A stretch of 64,000 bases of DNA from Devosia sp. Root635 (GTDB taxonomy: Bacteria; Pseudomonadota; Alphaproteobacteria; Rhizobiales; Devosiaceae). A program made the position numbers and the translations under genes. Location of the stretch: assembly GCF_001427605.1 (NCBI RefSeq), contig NZ_LMGZ01000003.1, positions 55,635-119,634 of the forward strand, in the 5' to 3' direction. A model generated the notes under the pieces. That model saw only the letters and a list, made by a program, of their open reading frames with translations. It was not told the origin of the DNA and did no database searches. Shown in pieces: positions 53,146 to 61,994 of this stretch (its first letter is position 1; every line of letters begins with the position of its first letter).

Positions 53146-54627
53146 CTAGGCTTCGACCAGCACCGGCTGGACGGAAGCGCCCTGCCCGCGCCTGGGGCCC
53201 TTGAAGAAGGGCGACAGCAGCAGGACCAGGGCAAAGCTGCCCACCACGTACCAGAGCGCCAGGCTCGACGCCTCGGCAAAGGCCGCATGAGGCGTTGCGC
53301 CGCCGGCAAAGCCATTGCCGAGATTGGTGAAGAAGATTTCCCCGATGATGGCGACGCCCAGCGCGCCAGCCACCTGCTGGAAAGCCTGCAGCGCCCCCGA
53401 GCCGGCCCCGGCGTCGCGCGGCGGCACATTGGCCAGCACGAGCTGGAACAGCGAGGAGAAACCCAGGCCCAGGCCGATGCCGGCAATCAGCAGCGGCGGC
53501 AGGAAGGCCCATGAATCGATGCTGTCGGTCACCCCGGCAATGTAGAAATGCAGCCAGAGGATGCCCAGGGACAGCAGGGCGCCGGCAATGGCCAGCCGGG
53601 AGCGCAGGTAGTTGGCGCCGAAGCGCGCGGCGATGCCCGAGGCGATCAGCACGCCCACCGAGAAAGGCGTATTGGTCAGGCCCGATTGCAGCGGGGTGAA
53701 GTCGAAGCCGCCTTGCAACAGCAGGGAAATCACCATGAAGAAGCCGGGAATGCCCGAGGCATAGATGGTGACGACGAGTGCGCCGAACATGAACTGCCGG
53801 TTGGTGATGAGGTCGAAATTCAGCAATTGCGATGCGCCGGCAGCGGCGCGACCGCGCGTCCACAGCACGAAGGCGGCCAGCAGCACAATACCGGCAGCGA
53901 TCATGGCGAAAGCCCAGAGCGGCCAGCCATAGGCGCGACCTTCGACGATGGGGAAAACCACCGCGACAATGCCGAGGCCGAACAGGACTATGCCGACATA
54001 GTCATTGCGCAGGGCGGCATGGCCCGGTAGGCGCGGGATGAGGAACCAGCCGGCGACCACCGCAGCGATGCCGATCGGAATATTGACGAGGAAGATCGGC
54101 TGCCAGTCGAGACCGAACAGATTGGCCGAGATCAGCACGCCGCCCAGGATGGGGCCGCAGACCGAGGCGAGGCCGGCCGACAGGCCGAACAGCGAAAAGG
54201 CCTGGCTGCGCTCATGGGAGGGGAAGGTGACGGTGGCGATGGCCAGCACCTGCGGCGTCATCATGGCGCCGGCCAGGCCCTGGATGACGCGGGCCGCGAT
54301 GAGGAATTCGATATTGGGCGCCAACCCGCACAGGGCTGACGCGGCGGTGAAGCCGGCCACGCCCCATAGGAACAGCGTGGTGCGGCCCACGATATCGCCC
54401 AGGCGGCCGAAGGGCAGCAGGCCCAGCGCGAAGGCCAGGATATAGGCGGCGATGACCCATTCGATCTGGCTGTCGGTGGCCCCCAGGCCATCGCGCATCG
54501 AGGGCAGCGCGACGTTGACTATGGTCACGTCGATCAGGTTCATGAAATTGGCGATGAGCAGCACGAACAGCGCCAGCCAGCGGCGCGGATCGGGCGGGGC
54601 ATCGGCCCCTGGATTGCGGTTGGACAT
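53146..54627 (-). CDS. MFS efflux transporter (DHA2, EmrB/QacA type)
   Basis: The 493-residue product has about 14 membrane segments. The family signature is present: LFVLLIANFMNLIDVTIVNVALPSM in the first segment, with DVTIVNVAL, and the motif A-like GRLGDIVGRTTLFL. Such proteins use proton exchange to expel drugs or toxic compounds. It lies 8 bp after a TetR gene in the same direction, which probably represses it. A bidirectional terminator closes the unit. Confidence 0.95.
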   Translation of the reverse strand: MSNRNPGADAPPDPRRWLALFVLLIANFMNLIDVTIVNVALPSMRDGLGATDSQIEWVIAAYILAFALGLLPFGRLGDIVGRTTLFLWGVAGFTAASALCGLAPNIEFLIAARVIQGLAGAMMTPQVLAIATVTFPSHERSQAFSLFGLSAGLASVCGPILGGVLISANLFGLDWQPIFLVNIPIGIAAVVAGWFLIPRLPGHAALRNDYVGIVLFGLGIVAVVFPIVEGRAYGWPLWAFAMIAAGIVLLAAFVLWTRGRAAAGASQLLNFDLITNRQFMFGALVVTIYASGIPGFFMVISLLLQGGFDFTPLQSGLTNTPFSVGVLIASGIAARFGANYLRSRLAIAGALLSLGILWLHFYIAGVTDSIDSWAFLPPLLIAGIGLGLGFSSLFQLVLANVPPRDAGAGSGALQAFQQVAGALGVAIIGEIFFTNLGNGFAGGATPHAAFAEASSLALWYVVGSFALVLLLSPFFKGPRRGQGASVQPVLVEA

Positions 54628-54635
54628 CGGATACC

Positions 54636-55241
54636 TCAGGATTTGCGGAAAAACGCACGTTCGAGTTCGGCCAGAACCAGTTCGAGCCGGTCGACGCGTG
54701 AAACGGTGGACTGGCGCCAGCAGTCGGACATGGCGCCGGTGGTGATCAAGGCGGCTCCCTCGGGATCGAGGTCGGGCCGGAACGAGCCATCGGCAATGCC
54801 GAGGCGGTAGATTTCGACAAACTGGTTGCGCCAGAACTGATGCAGCGGCGTGACGATCGCAGCGACGGCACTATCCCTACGCGCCCGCTCGCCAAGTTCT
54901 GTCAGTATGATGATGAGCTCGGGCATATCGCGGACGGTTTCGCGGAAATCGTCGAATTCAAGATGGATCTGCTCGAGTGCGCTCTTGCCTTCGCGCGGGT
55001 GGCGCATGGACTGCGCCCTGAAGTCATGGCGGATGCTTTCAGCGACCAGCGCCACCAGCGCTTCCTTGGAAGGCACATGGTAATGCAGCGTCGCGATATT
55101 GATGCCGACGCGAGCGGCGATATCGCGGGTGCGCAGGCCTTCGAGGCCCTTTTCGACGATGATCTGCCGCGCCGCCAGGGCAATGGCGACCCGGCGGTCA
55201 TCGCCGCTCTCACGCTTGCTATTGGGTTGATCGGGGTTCAT
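54636..55241 (-). CDS. TetR-family transcriptional regulator
   Basis: The 201-residue product has an N-terminal TetR HTH (about 15-65), with GLEGLRTRDIAARVGINIATLHYHVPSKEAL, and a helical ligand-binding domain. AGAGGA just before 55241 supports this start; an in-frame ATG at 55271 lacks support. It precedes the MFS gene in one operon. A 16-bp palindrome lies at 55288-55303, close to its promoter, so autorepression and control of the efflux pump are likely. Confidence 0.92.
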   Translation of the reverse strand: MNPDQPNSKRESGDDRRVAIALAARQIIVEKGLEGLRTRDIAARVGINIATLHYHVPSKEALVALVAESIRHDFRAQSMRHPREGKSALEQIHLEFDDFRETVRDMPELIIILTELGERARRDSAVAAIVTPLHQFWRNQFVEIYRLGIADGSFRPDLDPEGAALITTGAMSDCWRQSTVSRVDRLELVLAELERAFFRKS

Positions 55242-55287
55242 CGCATCCTCTTGGCGGGAGGTGCTATACATCTGCGCGCGGAATCAA

Positions 55288-55303
55288 TCAATCATTTGAT
55301 TGA
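55288..55303. promoter_or_regulatory. palindromic operator candidate for the TetR regulator
   Basis: TCAATCATTTGATTGA is a perfect 16-bp dyad 47 bp upstream of the TetR start. The sequence and position suit a TetR dimer site. No second copy was seen in the window. Confidence 0.65.
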
Positions 55304-55347
55304 GACAATGCTGCCATGCGTTCATGGCAGGGCTCTGCCCGGACGTA

Positions 55348-55632
55348 TCACTCCATCTGCGGCACGTCGCCATGCTCGAACAGCACCACCGGATCACCAA
55401 ATTCGCCATTGACCAGGTCCGCCGTGCGCGACCAGGCGATCACCCCGGCATAGGTGCCCTGTGCCGCCATGCGGCGGCCATCCATCCTGGCCTTGTCGGC
55501 AGAGGGCGCCTCGCGCGCTTCGAAGGCGGGCTGGAGTTCGCCCTCCTCGTCGCGGACGAAGGCCAGCAATACCACCAGCGTCTTGAGCTTGGCTTCCGGC
55601 GCCTGGCCGGTAGAGGATTGCAGCGCCCGCAT
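55348..55632 (-). CDS. small conserved-looking protein of unknown function
   Basis: The 94-residue product has no signal peptide. The stretch LKTLVVLLAFVRDEEGELQPAF and the tail YAGVIAWSRTADLVNGEFGDPVVLFEHGDVP look like a small rhizobial family I have met as hypothetical. The gene is isolated between the TetR operator and the nitroreductase gene. The start is uncertain. Function unknown. Confidence 0.6.
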   Translation of the reverse strand: MRALQSSTGQAPEAKLKTLVVLLAFVRDEEGELQPAFEAREAPSADKARMDGRRMAAQGTYAGVIAWSRTADLVNGEFGDPVVLFEHGDVPQME

Positions 55633-55727
55633 TTTCGAATGTCTTCCCGAACCGGATTCTTCAGTCCAGGCAGATTAGAACAAAAAGAGAACTTCAGGCA
55701 AGTGGATAATGCGGTATCGCGCCGCTG

Positions 55728-56153
55728 TCAGCGGCGGACCAGCTCCACCACCGGAATGACCTCGCGCGTGGTCTTTTCCGCATAGTCGGCAAACTGGGGG
55801 AAGCGACGGGCCTGCTCGGCATAGATGGTGTCGCGCTCGTCCCCCTCGACCACCCGCGCCCGCACCGGGATGCGCTCGATCGTGGTGCCGTCGCCAATCT
55901 CGATTTCAACATCGGGATGGGCGACCAGGTTGTGGAACCAGGCCGGATGCTTGGGCGCTCCGCCATAGGAGGCGAAGATATGCCAGGGGCCATCGGCTTG
56001 CTGGCGCAGGTACATCAATGGCTGCACCCGTTCCTGCCCCGATTTGGCGCCGATGGCATGCAGCAGCAGAACCGGCGAATTCTTGAAATGGCCGCCGGGC
56101 TTGCCGCCATGCTGCTTGAAATCGGCAATGACCTGCGTGTTGAAGTCGTTCAT
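55728..56153 (-). CDS. nitroreductase/deazaflavin-dependent oxidoreductase family protein (Ddn-like)
   Basis: The 141-residue product matches the short split-barrel family of Mycobacterium Ddn, with LLHAIGAKSGQERVQPLMYL and a YGGAPKHPAWFHNLVAHPDVEIEIG segment. In mycobacteria these use F420H2. In Hyphomicrobiales some members might use F420 or another flavin. The ATG at 56153 is chosen since the frame continues upstream over a repeat-rich gap. It is monocistronic. Confidence 0.85.
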   Translation of the reverse strand: MNDFNTQVIADFKQHGGKPGGHFKNSPVLLLHAIGAKSGQERVQPLMYLRQQADGPWHIFASYGGAPKHPAWFHNLVAHPDVEIEIGDGTTIERIPVRARVVEGDERDTIYAEQARRFPQFADYAEKTTREVIPVVELVRR

Positions 56154-56269
56154 GCTGAAATCCTCTCGGTGTGCACCAATCCCGACATCGGTAGATGGCG
56201 TCGAGAGTTCAACCCGCCACGCGGGAAAAATATCCGGGGCGGTAGCACCCTTGCCCCCCAACCCCCGAT

Positions 56270-56296
56270 GTCATCCCGGCCTTGAGCCGGGATGAC
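56270..56296. repeat. palindromic intergenic repeat, GTCATCCCGGC type
   Basis: Perfect 11-bp arms GTCATCCCGGC/GCCGGGATGAC with a CTTGA loop. This palindrome type is widespread in alphaproteobacterial intergenic regions. It lies about 120 bp upstream of the Ddn-like gene and is unlikely to be its terminator. Confidence 0.65.
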
Positions 56297-56418
56297 ACCG
56301 CGCATGAGGAAAGCGTGGTGCCCAAAAGCAAAACTTATCCCCCACCCCAAAACCGCGCGTATCAGTGCTACGGCTAACCGCCAGGGTCTGCGATCGCGCC
56401 GTCCGAGCAAGTCCCGGC

Positions 56419-56478
56419 ATCCCGAGACGGCTTCCGTCTCATTACTAAATTTACCAGAGGCGAAAGCCGTCTCGGGAT
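56419..56478. repeat. inverted repeat with 15-bp arms
   Basis: Arms ATCCCGAGACGGCTT (56419-56433) and AAGCCGTCTCGGGAT (56464-56478) enclose a 30-nt AT-richer interior. The low-GC interior contrasts with the region. It may be a small mobile palindrome or a regulatory structure in the ilvA leader. Confidence 0.6.
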
Positions 56479-56581
56479 CCGCTCGTCTATCGACAACCGC
56501 GTTGCAGGCGGCGCTTCCCCATGCCCGATTGACAAAACACCGCGCCGGGCATCCAACACGGCACGAAATGGAGTGCCCGCC

Positions 56582-58105
56582 ATGCAGGACTATGTCCGCC
56601 GCATCCTCACCTCGTCGGTCTATGAAGTCGCCGAGCAAACCCCGCTCGAGACGATGAACCTGCTCTCGGCCCGGCTGGGTGCCGAGGTGCTGCTCAAGCG
56701 CGAGGACATGCAGCCGGTCTTCTCCTTCAAGATTCGCGGCGCGCATAACCGTATTGCCCAACTCAGCGCCGAAGAGCGGGCCCGCGGCGTCATCTGCGCC
56801 TCGGCCGGCAACCATGCGCAGGGCGTGGCCCTGTCGGCGACGCGGCTGGGCATTCGCGCCATCATCGTCATGCCCACCACCACGCCGGTCATCAAGATCA
56901 ATGCGGTCCGCCGGCTGGGCGGCGAGGTGGTGCTGTTCGGCGACGGGTTCGACGCCGCCCGCGCCCACGCGGCCGAGCTGGCCGAAAAGCACCTTTACGT
57001 CGTCGTGCACCCGTTCGACGACCCCGATGTCATTGCCGGCCAGGGCACGATCGGCATGGAACTGCTGCGCCAGCATCCGGGCGATATCGGCGCCATCTAT
57101 GTGCCGGTTGGCGGCGGCGGGCTGGCGGCAGGCATTGCCGCCTTCGTCAAGTTCCTGCGCCCCGAAATCCGTGTCATCGGCGTCGAGCCCGAGGAGGCGG
57201 CCAGCATGAAGGCCGCCATAGCGGCCGGCCACCCGGTGGCGCTCGACCAGGTCGGGCTGTTTGCCGATGGCGTGGCGGTGCGGCAGGTCGGCACCGAAAC
57301 CTTCCGGCTTTGCCGCGAACTGCTGGACGATATCGTCACCGTTACCGCCGACGAGATTTGCGCCGCCATCAAGGACATTTTCGACGATATGCGCGCCATT
57401 GCCGAACCGGCCGGCGCGCTGGCCCTTGCCGGGTTGCGGCGGCAGGTGGAGCGGGGCGAGGCCCCGGCGGGCGCGCTGATCGCCATCAATTCGGGCGCTA
57501 ATGTCAATTTCGACCGGCTGCGCTATGTGGCCGAACGCGCCGAGATCGGCGAGCGGGCCGAGGCTTTGCTCAGCGTCGAGATTCCCGAGCGGCCCGGCAG
57601 CTATCGCGCCTTCATCCGCCTGCTCGGCCAGCGCTCCATCACCGAGTTCAACTATCGCTTCGCCCATGGCGCCACCGCCAAGATTTTCGTCGGCATCAAG
57701 CTGGTGGGCGGCGACGCCGAAAAGCACGAGATCATCACCCTGCTCGAAGGCCACGGCCTCAGGGTGACCGACCTCACCGACAATGAAGTGGCCAAGCTGC
57801 ATGTGCGCCACATGGTCGGCGGCCGGGTCAGCGACCTCGACGACGAGGTGGTCTATCGCTTCCAATTCCCAGAGCGGCCGGGGGCGCTGCTGAAATTTCT
57901 CGAAGGGCTCAACGACGCCTGGAACATCTCGCTGTTCCACTATCGCAACCACGGCGCCGATTATGGCCGCGTGCTGGTGGGCGTGCAGGTGCCACCCGCG
58001 ACGAGGAGCGACTTCATCGCCCATGTCGACGCCATCGGCTTTCCCTATTGGGATGAGACCGACAACCCCGCCTACCGGGCATTCCTCGACCACGACCGCC
58101 CCTGA
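56582..58105 (+). CDS. ilvA: threonine ammonia-lyase, biosynthetic type
   Basis: The 507-residue enzyme converts threonine to 2-oxobutanoate, the first step to isoleucine. The PLP Lys lies in FSFKIRGAHN, the phosphate loop is GGGGLAAG. The C-terminal half holds two ACT-like regulatory domains (about 335-415 and 430-505), so isoleucine feedback is expected. Length is that of the biosynthetic form. ATG 56582 is chosen with GGAG 8 bp upstream; a GTG at 56573 is in frame but overlaps the SD. Confidence 0.96.
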   Translation: MQDYVRRILTSSVYEVAEQTPLETMNLLSARLGAEVLLKREDMQPVFSFKIRGAHNRIAQLSAEERARGVICASAGNHAQGVALSATRLGIRAIIVMPTTTPVIKINAVRRLGGEVVLFGDGFDAARAHAAELAEKHLYVVVHPFDDPDVIAGQGTIGMELLRQHPGDIGAIYVPVGGGGLAAGIAAFVKFLRPEIRVIGVEPEEAASMKAAIAAGHPVALDQVGLFADGVAVRQVGTETFRLCRELLDDIVTVTADEICAAIKDIFDDMRAIAEPAGALALAGLRRQVERGEAPAGALIAINSGANVNFDRLRYVAERAEIGERAEALLSVEIPERPGSYRAFIRLLGQRSITEFNYRFAHGATAKIFVGIKLVGGDAEKHEIITLLEGHGLRVTDLTDNEVAKLHVRHMVGGRVSDLDDEVVYRFQFPERPGALLKFLEGLNDAWNISLFHYRNHGADYGRVLVGVQVPPATRSDFIAHVDAIGFPYWDETDNPAYRAFLDHDRP

Positions 58106-58298
58106 ACCGGGAGTGTCGCAACACTGTCATCGGCGTTATGATGCAATAAACCGACACCAAAAGTCCCCGGCCAACATCTGGCCGGAATCTATTGCAATTC
58201 AACGGACAAGAAGCCATCTGCCACGAGACGGCGCCGGTTCTGCTGTTCAACGCGCCCGCCCCGACAAATCAAATCACAAACACAATGCCGGAGATGAC

Positions 58299-59540
58299 AT
58301 GAGGACCACAAAGACCGCCCGCCTGCTGTTGCTGAGCGGCGTTGCCACCGTCGCCCTGATGGGTCAGGCCATGGCGCTCGACGCCCAGGCCTTCGTCGAT
58401 CGCATCGCCGAAGTCTACAAGCCCCTCGGCTATGATTTCACCTTTGGCGCCGCCACGCTCGATGGCGACACTATCACGGTCGATGGCGGCACCGTGACCA
58501 TCGTCTCCTCGCCCGATGCGAAGCTGGAGCCGATGGTTTTCGATACCGAAGTCACCTTTTCGGGCGTGGTCGAGAATGCCGATGGCAGCTACATCGCCGA
58601 TTCCGTCAGCATTCCCGATATCGACACCGATTTCGCCGCCGACCCTGCTGGTCACCTGAACCTCAGCGACATCCTTGCCGAAGGCTTCTATCTGCCGGCC
58701 GGCGATCCGGTGCCGGCTATCGGGCTGATACAGTTGTTCAAGTCGTTCAGCACCGGCCCGCTCTCGGTTACCCGTGACGGCGAAGAGGTCTTCTCGTTCG
58801 AGTCGATGGCCTCGCAGTCGACCTTCAACCCGGCTTTCGCCTCGACCGAGCTGTCCGACCTGTCCTCCACCTTCCTCATCAGCGGCATTTCGGCCGATCT
58901 CACTTCGGTTGCCGAGGACGATCCGGGCGCAGGCGCAACCATCGAAGCGCTCGGCCTTACCAATGTCACGGGCGAAATCTACATGGAGATGAGTTGGGCC
59001 ATGGCCGATGGCCATGTGGACCTCACCGCCTTTACCCTCGACTTCGACGATGTCGGCGCGATCGACATCACCGCTGACCTGACCGGCTTTACCCCGGCCG
59101 TGCTCGACCAGATCTACGCCATGCAGGCGTCGATGGGCGGCGAGCAGACCGAGGAGCAGGCGCAGGCCCAGATGATGCAGGGCATGGCGCTGATGCAGGG
59201 CGTCAACATCGTCTCCGCCTCGATCCGCTATGACGATGCCTCGCTGGCCGGCAAGCTGCTCGACTTCTTCGCCGCCCAGTCCGGCGCCGATCGCGCGACC
59301 TTTGTCGAAGGCCTCAAGTCGATGCTGCCGATGATGCTGGCCCAGTCGGGCATTCCCGCGCTCAACGATCTCGTGGTGCCGCCGGTCTCGGCCTTCCTCG
59401 ACGATCCGCAGAGTATCGAGGTCAAGGTGGCGCCGCCCTCGCCCACCTCGCTGCTGGTGCTGATGGCCGCCGCCGCCAACCCGGCCGGCCTCATCACCGC
59501 CCTGGGCCTGGCCGTCGAGGCCAACCAGCCGGTCGAATAA
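58299..59540 (+). CDS. secreted protein of unknown function
   Basis: The 413-residue product has a signal peptide (about 1-26, cleaved near AMA) and is acidic, rich in Asp, Ala, Thr and Ser, with alternating beta-type segments. A Met/Gln/Glu stretch occurs near 280-310. No domain is recognised. It is preceded by GGAG. The upstream 190 bp holds no gene, and a strong hairpin follows, so it is a single-gene unit. The reading frame continues upstream into ilvA, but that part is a shadow. Confidence 0.83.
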   Translation: MRTTKTARLLLLSGVATVALMGQAMALDAQAFVDRIAEVYKPLGYDFTFGAATLDGDTITVDGGTVTIVSSPDAKLEPMVFDTEVTFSGVVENADGSYIADSVSIPDIDTDFAADPAGHLNLSDILAEGFYLPAGDPVPAIGLIQLFKSFSTGPLSVTRDGEEVFSFESMASQSTFNPAFASTELSDLSSTFLISGISADLTSVAEDDPGAGATIEALGLTNVTGEIYMEMSWAMADGHVDLTAFTLDFDDVGAIDITADLTGFTPAVLDQIYAMQASMGGEQTEEQAQAQMMQGMALMQGVNIVSASIRYDDASLAGKLLDFFAAQSGADRATFVEGLKSMLPMMLAQSGIPALNDLVVPPVSAFLDDPQSIEVKVAPPSPTSLLVLMAAAANPAGLITALGLAVEANQPVE

Positions 59541-59548
59541 CCATCTCC

Positions 59549-59574
59549 GGGAACGGCGCTCCGGCGCCGTTCCC
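59549..59574 (+). terminator. hairpin terminator after the secreted-protein gene
   Basis: Perfect 11-bp arms GGGAACGGCGC/GCGCCGTTCCC with a TCCG loop, 9 bp after the stop codon. A weak CTTTAT tract follows. Its placement fits termination. Confidence 0.75.
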
Positions 59575-59622
59575 GCACTCTTTATCCCCATCTTCAATAT
59601 TGCGGGCTATACTGGGCGGACC

Positions 59623-60327
59623 ATGAACGACATGACGTCCCCTGCCCGCCGCAGCCTCAGCCACATTACCGATTGGGTGTTCGATCTCGACAACACCCTC
59701 TATCCGCGCGAATGCAACCTCTTCGCGCAGATCGACAGCCGCATCACCCAATATGTGATGGAGGTGACACGGCTCGATTTCGAAGCCGCCCGTGCCCTGC
59801 AGAAGAGTTATTATCGGGACTTCGGCACCACGCTGAACGGCCTCATGCTCAAGCACGAGATCGATCCCGATCACTTCCTCAACACGGTTCATGCCATCGA
59901 CTATTCGCCGGTCGCGGCCCATCCTGATCTGGTCGAGGCCATCCGCGCTTTGCCGGGCCGCAAGTTCATCCTCACCAATGGCGATACCGGCCATGCCCGC
60001 TCGGTGCTGTCGCGCCTCGGCGGCGCCGATATTTTCGAGCATGTCCACGACATCCGCGCCATGACCTTCGTGCCCAAGCCGCACAAGGCGGCCTATGACG
60101 GCTTCCTGGCGCTGCACGGTATTGACCCGGCCAGCGCCGTCATGTTCGACGACCTGGAAAAGAACCTCGTCGTGCCGCATGAAATCGGCATGGCGACGGT
60201 GCAGGTCGTGGCCGATGCCGGCTATGTGCATGAACAGGTCGAAGCCTGGGAGCTGGACCGCACGTCCGGCCCCCATGTCCATCACATCACCGACAATCTG
60301 GCGCGCTTCCTGCGCGAAATGCCCTGA
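59623..60327 (+). CDS. HAD-family pyrimidine 5'-nucleotidase
   Basis: The 234-residue product matches the SDT1/pyrimidine nucleotidase HAD branch. Motif I is FDLDNTLYP, motif II LTNGDTGHA, the Lys is in PKPHKAAYDGF and motif III is VMFDDLEKN. It dephosphorylates pyrimidine nucleotides, possibly including damaged ones. In several Hyphomicrobiales it lies near argB/engB; here it is a few kb from argB. It meets the VOC gene end to end (stops adjacent). Confidence 0.93.
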   Translation: MNDMTSPARRSLSHITDWVFDLDNTLYPRECNLFAQIDSRITQYVMEVTRLDFEAARALQKSYYRDFGTTLNGLMLKHEIDPDHFLNTVHAIDYSPVAAHPDLVEAIRALPGRKFILTNGDTGHARSVLSRLGGADIFEHVHDIRAMTFVPKPHKAAYDGFLALHGIDPASAVMFDDLEKNLVVPHEIGMATVQVVADAGYVHEQVEAWELDRTSGPHVHHITDNLARFLREMP

Positions 60328-60702
60328 CTACATATTGTTCAGGTGCAGGATATTGCCGTCGGGATCCTTCAGCCAGACGGCCTTGAAGTTCCCTGCGGAG
60401 TGGATGCCGTCCTTATAGTCCAGGCCCATATCCGGATAATGCTCGAAACTTGTCCCCTTGGCCGCCAGATCGGCGACAATGGCGTCGAGCTGGTCACCGA
60501 CACCCCAGACAACCGCATTGGCCTTGTTGCTGCCGGCGAAGTCGGAGACATAGACGTTGAGCACGGTCTTGCCGGTCTTGAAGGAGAGCACATTGTCGTC
60601 GCCATGGGCCAGTTCAAGCCCGAGCGTGTTCTGGTAGAAGTCCCTGGCGCGCGACATATCCCTGACCGCCACGATGGCTGATGAGTCGATATCCTTGAGC
60701 AT
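60328..60702 (-). CDS. VOC (glyoxalase-like) family protein
   Basis: The 124-residue product has a single vicinal-oxygen-chelate domain: AIVAVRDMSRARDFYQNTLGLEL at the N-terminus and FKAVWLKDPDGNILHLNN at the C-terminus. Such proteins include glyoxalases and dioxygenases, but also resistance proteins, so the activity is not known. The ATG at 60702 follows GAGG. It converges on the HAD gene with no gap. Confidence 0.92.
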   Translation of the reverse strand: MLKDIDSSAIVAVRDMSRARDFYQNTLGLELAHGDDNVLSFKTGKTVLNVYVSDFAGSNKANAVVWGVGDQLDAIVADLAAKGTSFEHYPDMGLDYKDGIHSAGNFKAVWLKDPDGNILHLNNM

Positions 60703-60873
60703 GGTCACATCCTCGCTGTGTGCATTGGTTTCGAACGCGGTCGCCCGCATCATGGTTCAATGACGTTCGGCCCGGTGCTTTACAGACAGGACGCCAGGGA
60801 TTAGCGTCACTCCATCGGCAAATGCCGATATACCACGGCGGCTCCGGGCCGCGAAACCATCAGGAACAGTGTC

Positions 60874-61863
60874 ATGGAATATCGTCGCCTGGGCAAATCC
60901 GGCCTCAAGGTCAGCGAGCTGTCGCTCGGCAGCTGGGTCACCTTCAGCAAGCAGGTGGACGAAAAGGAGGCCCTGGCACTGATGGGCCTGGCCTATGACG
61001 AAGGCGTCAATTTCTTCGACAATGCCGAGGGCTACGAGGCCGGCGAATCCGAAACGCTGATGGGCGCCGCGCTCAGGAAGCTCAACTGGAGCCGCGACAG
61101 CTATGCCGTCTCCTCAAAAGTGTTCTGGGGCGGCACCAAGCCGACGCAGAAGGGCCTTAACCGCAAGCATGTGACCGAGGCGGCCCATGCCGCGCTCAAG
61201 CGCCTGCAGGTCGATTATCTCGACCTCTATTTCTGCCACCGCCCCGATATCGAGACCCCGATCGAGGAAACCGTCTGGGCGATGCACAATCTCATCACCC
61301 AGGGCAAAGTGCTCTATTGGGGCACCTCGGAATGGACCGCCCAGCAGCTCACCGAAGCCTGGGCCTTTGCCCGCGCCAACCATCTCATCGGCCCGCAGAT
61401 GGAGCAGCCGCAATACAACCTGTTCACCCGCGAAAAGGTCGAGCACGATTATCTGCCGCTCTATGACCTCATGGGCCTGGGCACCACGATCTGGTCGCCG
61501 CTGGCCTCGGGCGCCCTCACCGGCAAATACAATGACGGCATTCCTGCGGACAGCCGCATGAACCTGCCGGGCTATGAATGGCTCAAGAAGGATTGGACCA
61601 GCGAAGCCGGCAAGGCCAAGCTCGAAAAGATCAGGCAACTGGCCAAGCTCGCCCAGGAAATCGGCCTGCCGGTGCATCACCTGGCCTTGCTCTGGTGCCT
61701 CGACAACCCGCATGTCTCGACCGTCATCCTCGGCGCCTCGAAGAAAGCCCAGCTCGCGGACAACCTCTCGGCCCTCAAGTCCAAGGACAAGATGACCCCT
61801 GACGTGGCCGAGAAGATCGAGGCCATCATGGGCAACAAGCCGAAGGCCTTCGAGCGGTACTAG
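60874..61863 (+). CDS. aldo/keto reductase (Kv-beta-like)
   Basis: The 329-residue NADPH-dependent reductase has the AKR tetrad: Asp in NFFDNAEGY, Tyr of EGYEAGES, Lys in SSKVFWGG and His in YFCHRPD. The C-terminal cofactor region is TVILGASKKAQLADN. The pattern resembles the potassium-channel beta-subunit branch. A GGAACAG stretch precedes the ATG. A perfect hairpin follows. Confidence 0.94.
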   Translation: MEYRRLGKSGLKVSELSLGSWVTFSKQVDEKEALALMGLAYDEGVNFFDNAEGYEAGESETLMGAALRKLNWSRDSYAVSSKVFWGGTKPTQKGLNRKHVTEAAHAALKRLQVDYLDLYFCHRPDIETPIEETVWAMHNLITQGKVLYWGTSEWTAQQLTEAWAFARANHLIGPQMEQPQYNLFTREKVEHDYLPLYDLMGLGTTIWSPLASGALTGKYNDGIPADSRMNLPGYEWLKKDWTSEAGKAKLEKIRQLAKLAQEIGLPVHHLALLWCLDNPHVSTVILGASKKAQLADNLSALKSKDKMTPDVAEKIEAIMGNKPKAFERY

Positions 61864-61882
61864 GCTCGATTTCGCAGTCGGG

Positions 61883-61910
61883 GTCTCCCTCCCCACAAGG
61901 GGAGGGAGAC
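61883..61910. terminator. hairpin after the aldo/keto reductase gene
   Basis: Perfect 12-bp arms GTCTCCCTCCCC/GGGGAGGGAGAC with an ACAA loop lie 19 bp after the stop, plus a weaker outer pair AGTC/GACT. No T tract follows. It is related in type to the C-rich repeats near engB. Confidence 0.62.
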
Positions 61911-61994
61911 GACTGAGACGCCGGCGGCAATTGTTACGACACCTTAACGTGGAGAACTATTCCCCCTCCCCCTTCGCCCGGTTATCATTGCCGC

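Larger units (their letters stand above)
56154..56581. other. gap with two palindromic repeats upstream of ilvA
   Basis: About 430 bp without a gene. It holds a hairpin at 56270-56296 and a longer inverted repeat at 56419-56478 (see those entries). The remainder shows no clear promoter hexamers; the ilvA promoter must lie in the last 100 bp. The ilvA Shine-Dalgarno GGAG is at 56570-56573. Confidence 0.5.

Noticed and set aside
56150..58093. 647-residue leftward frame opposite ilvA
   Set aside because: ilvA is certain; the frame is a codon-bias shadow.
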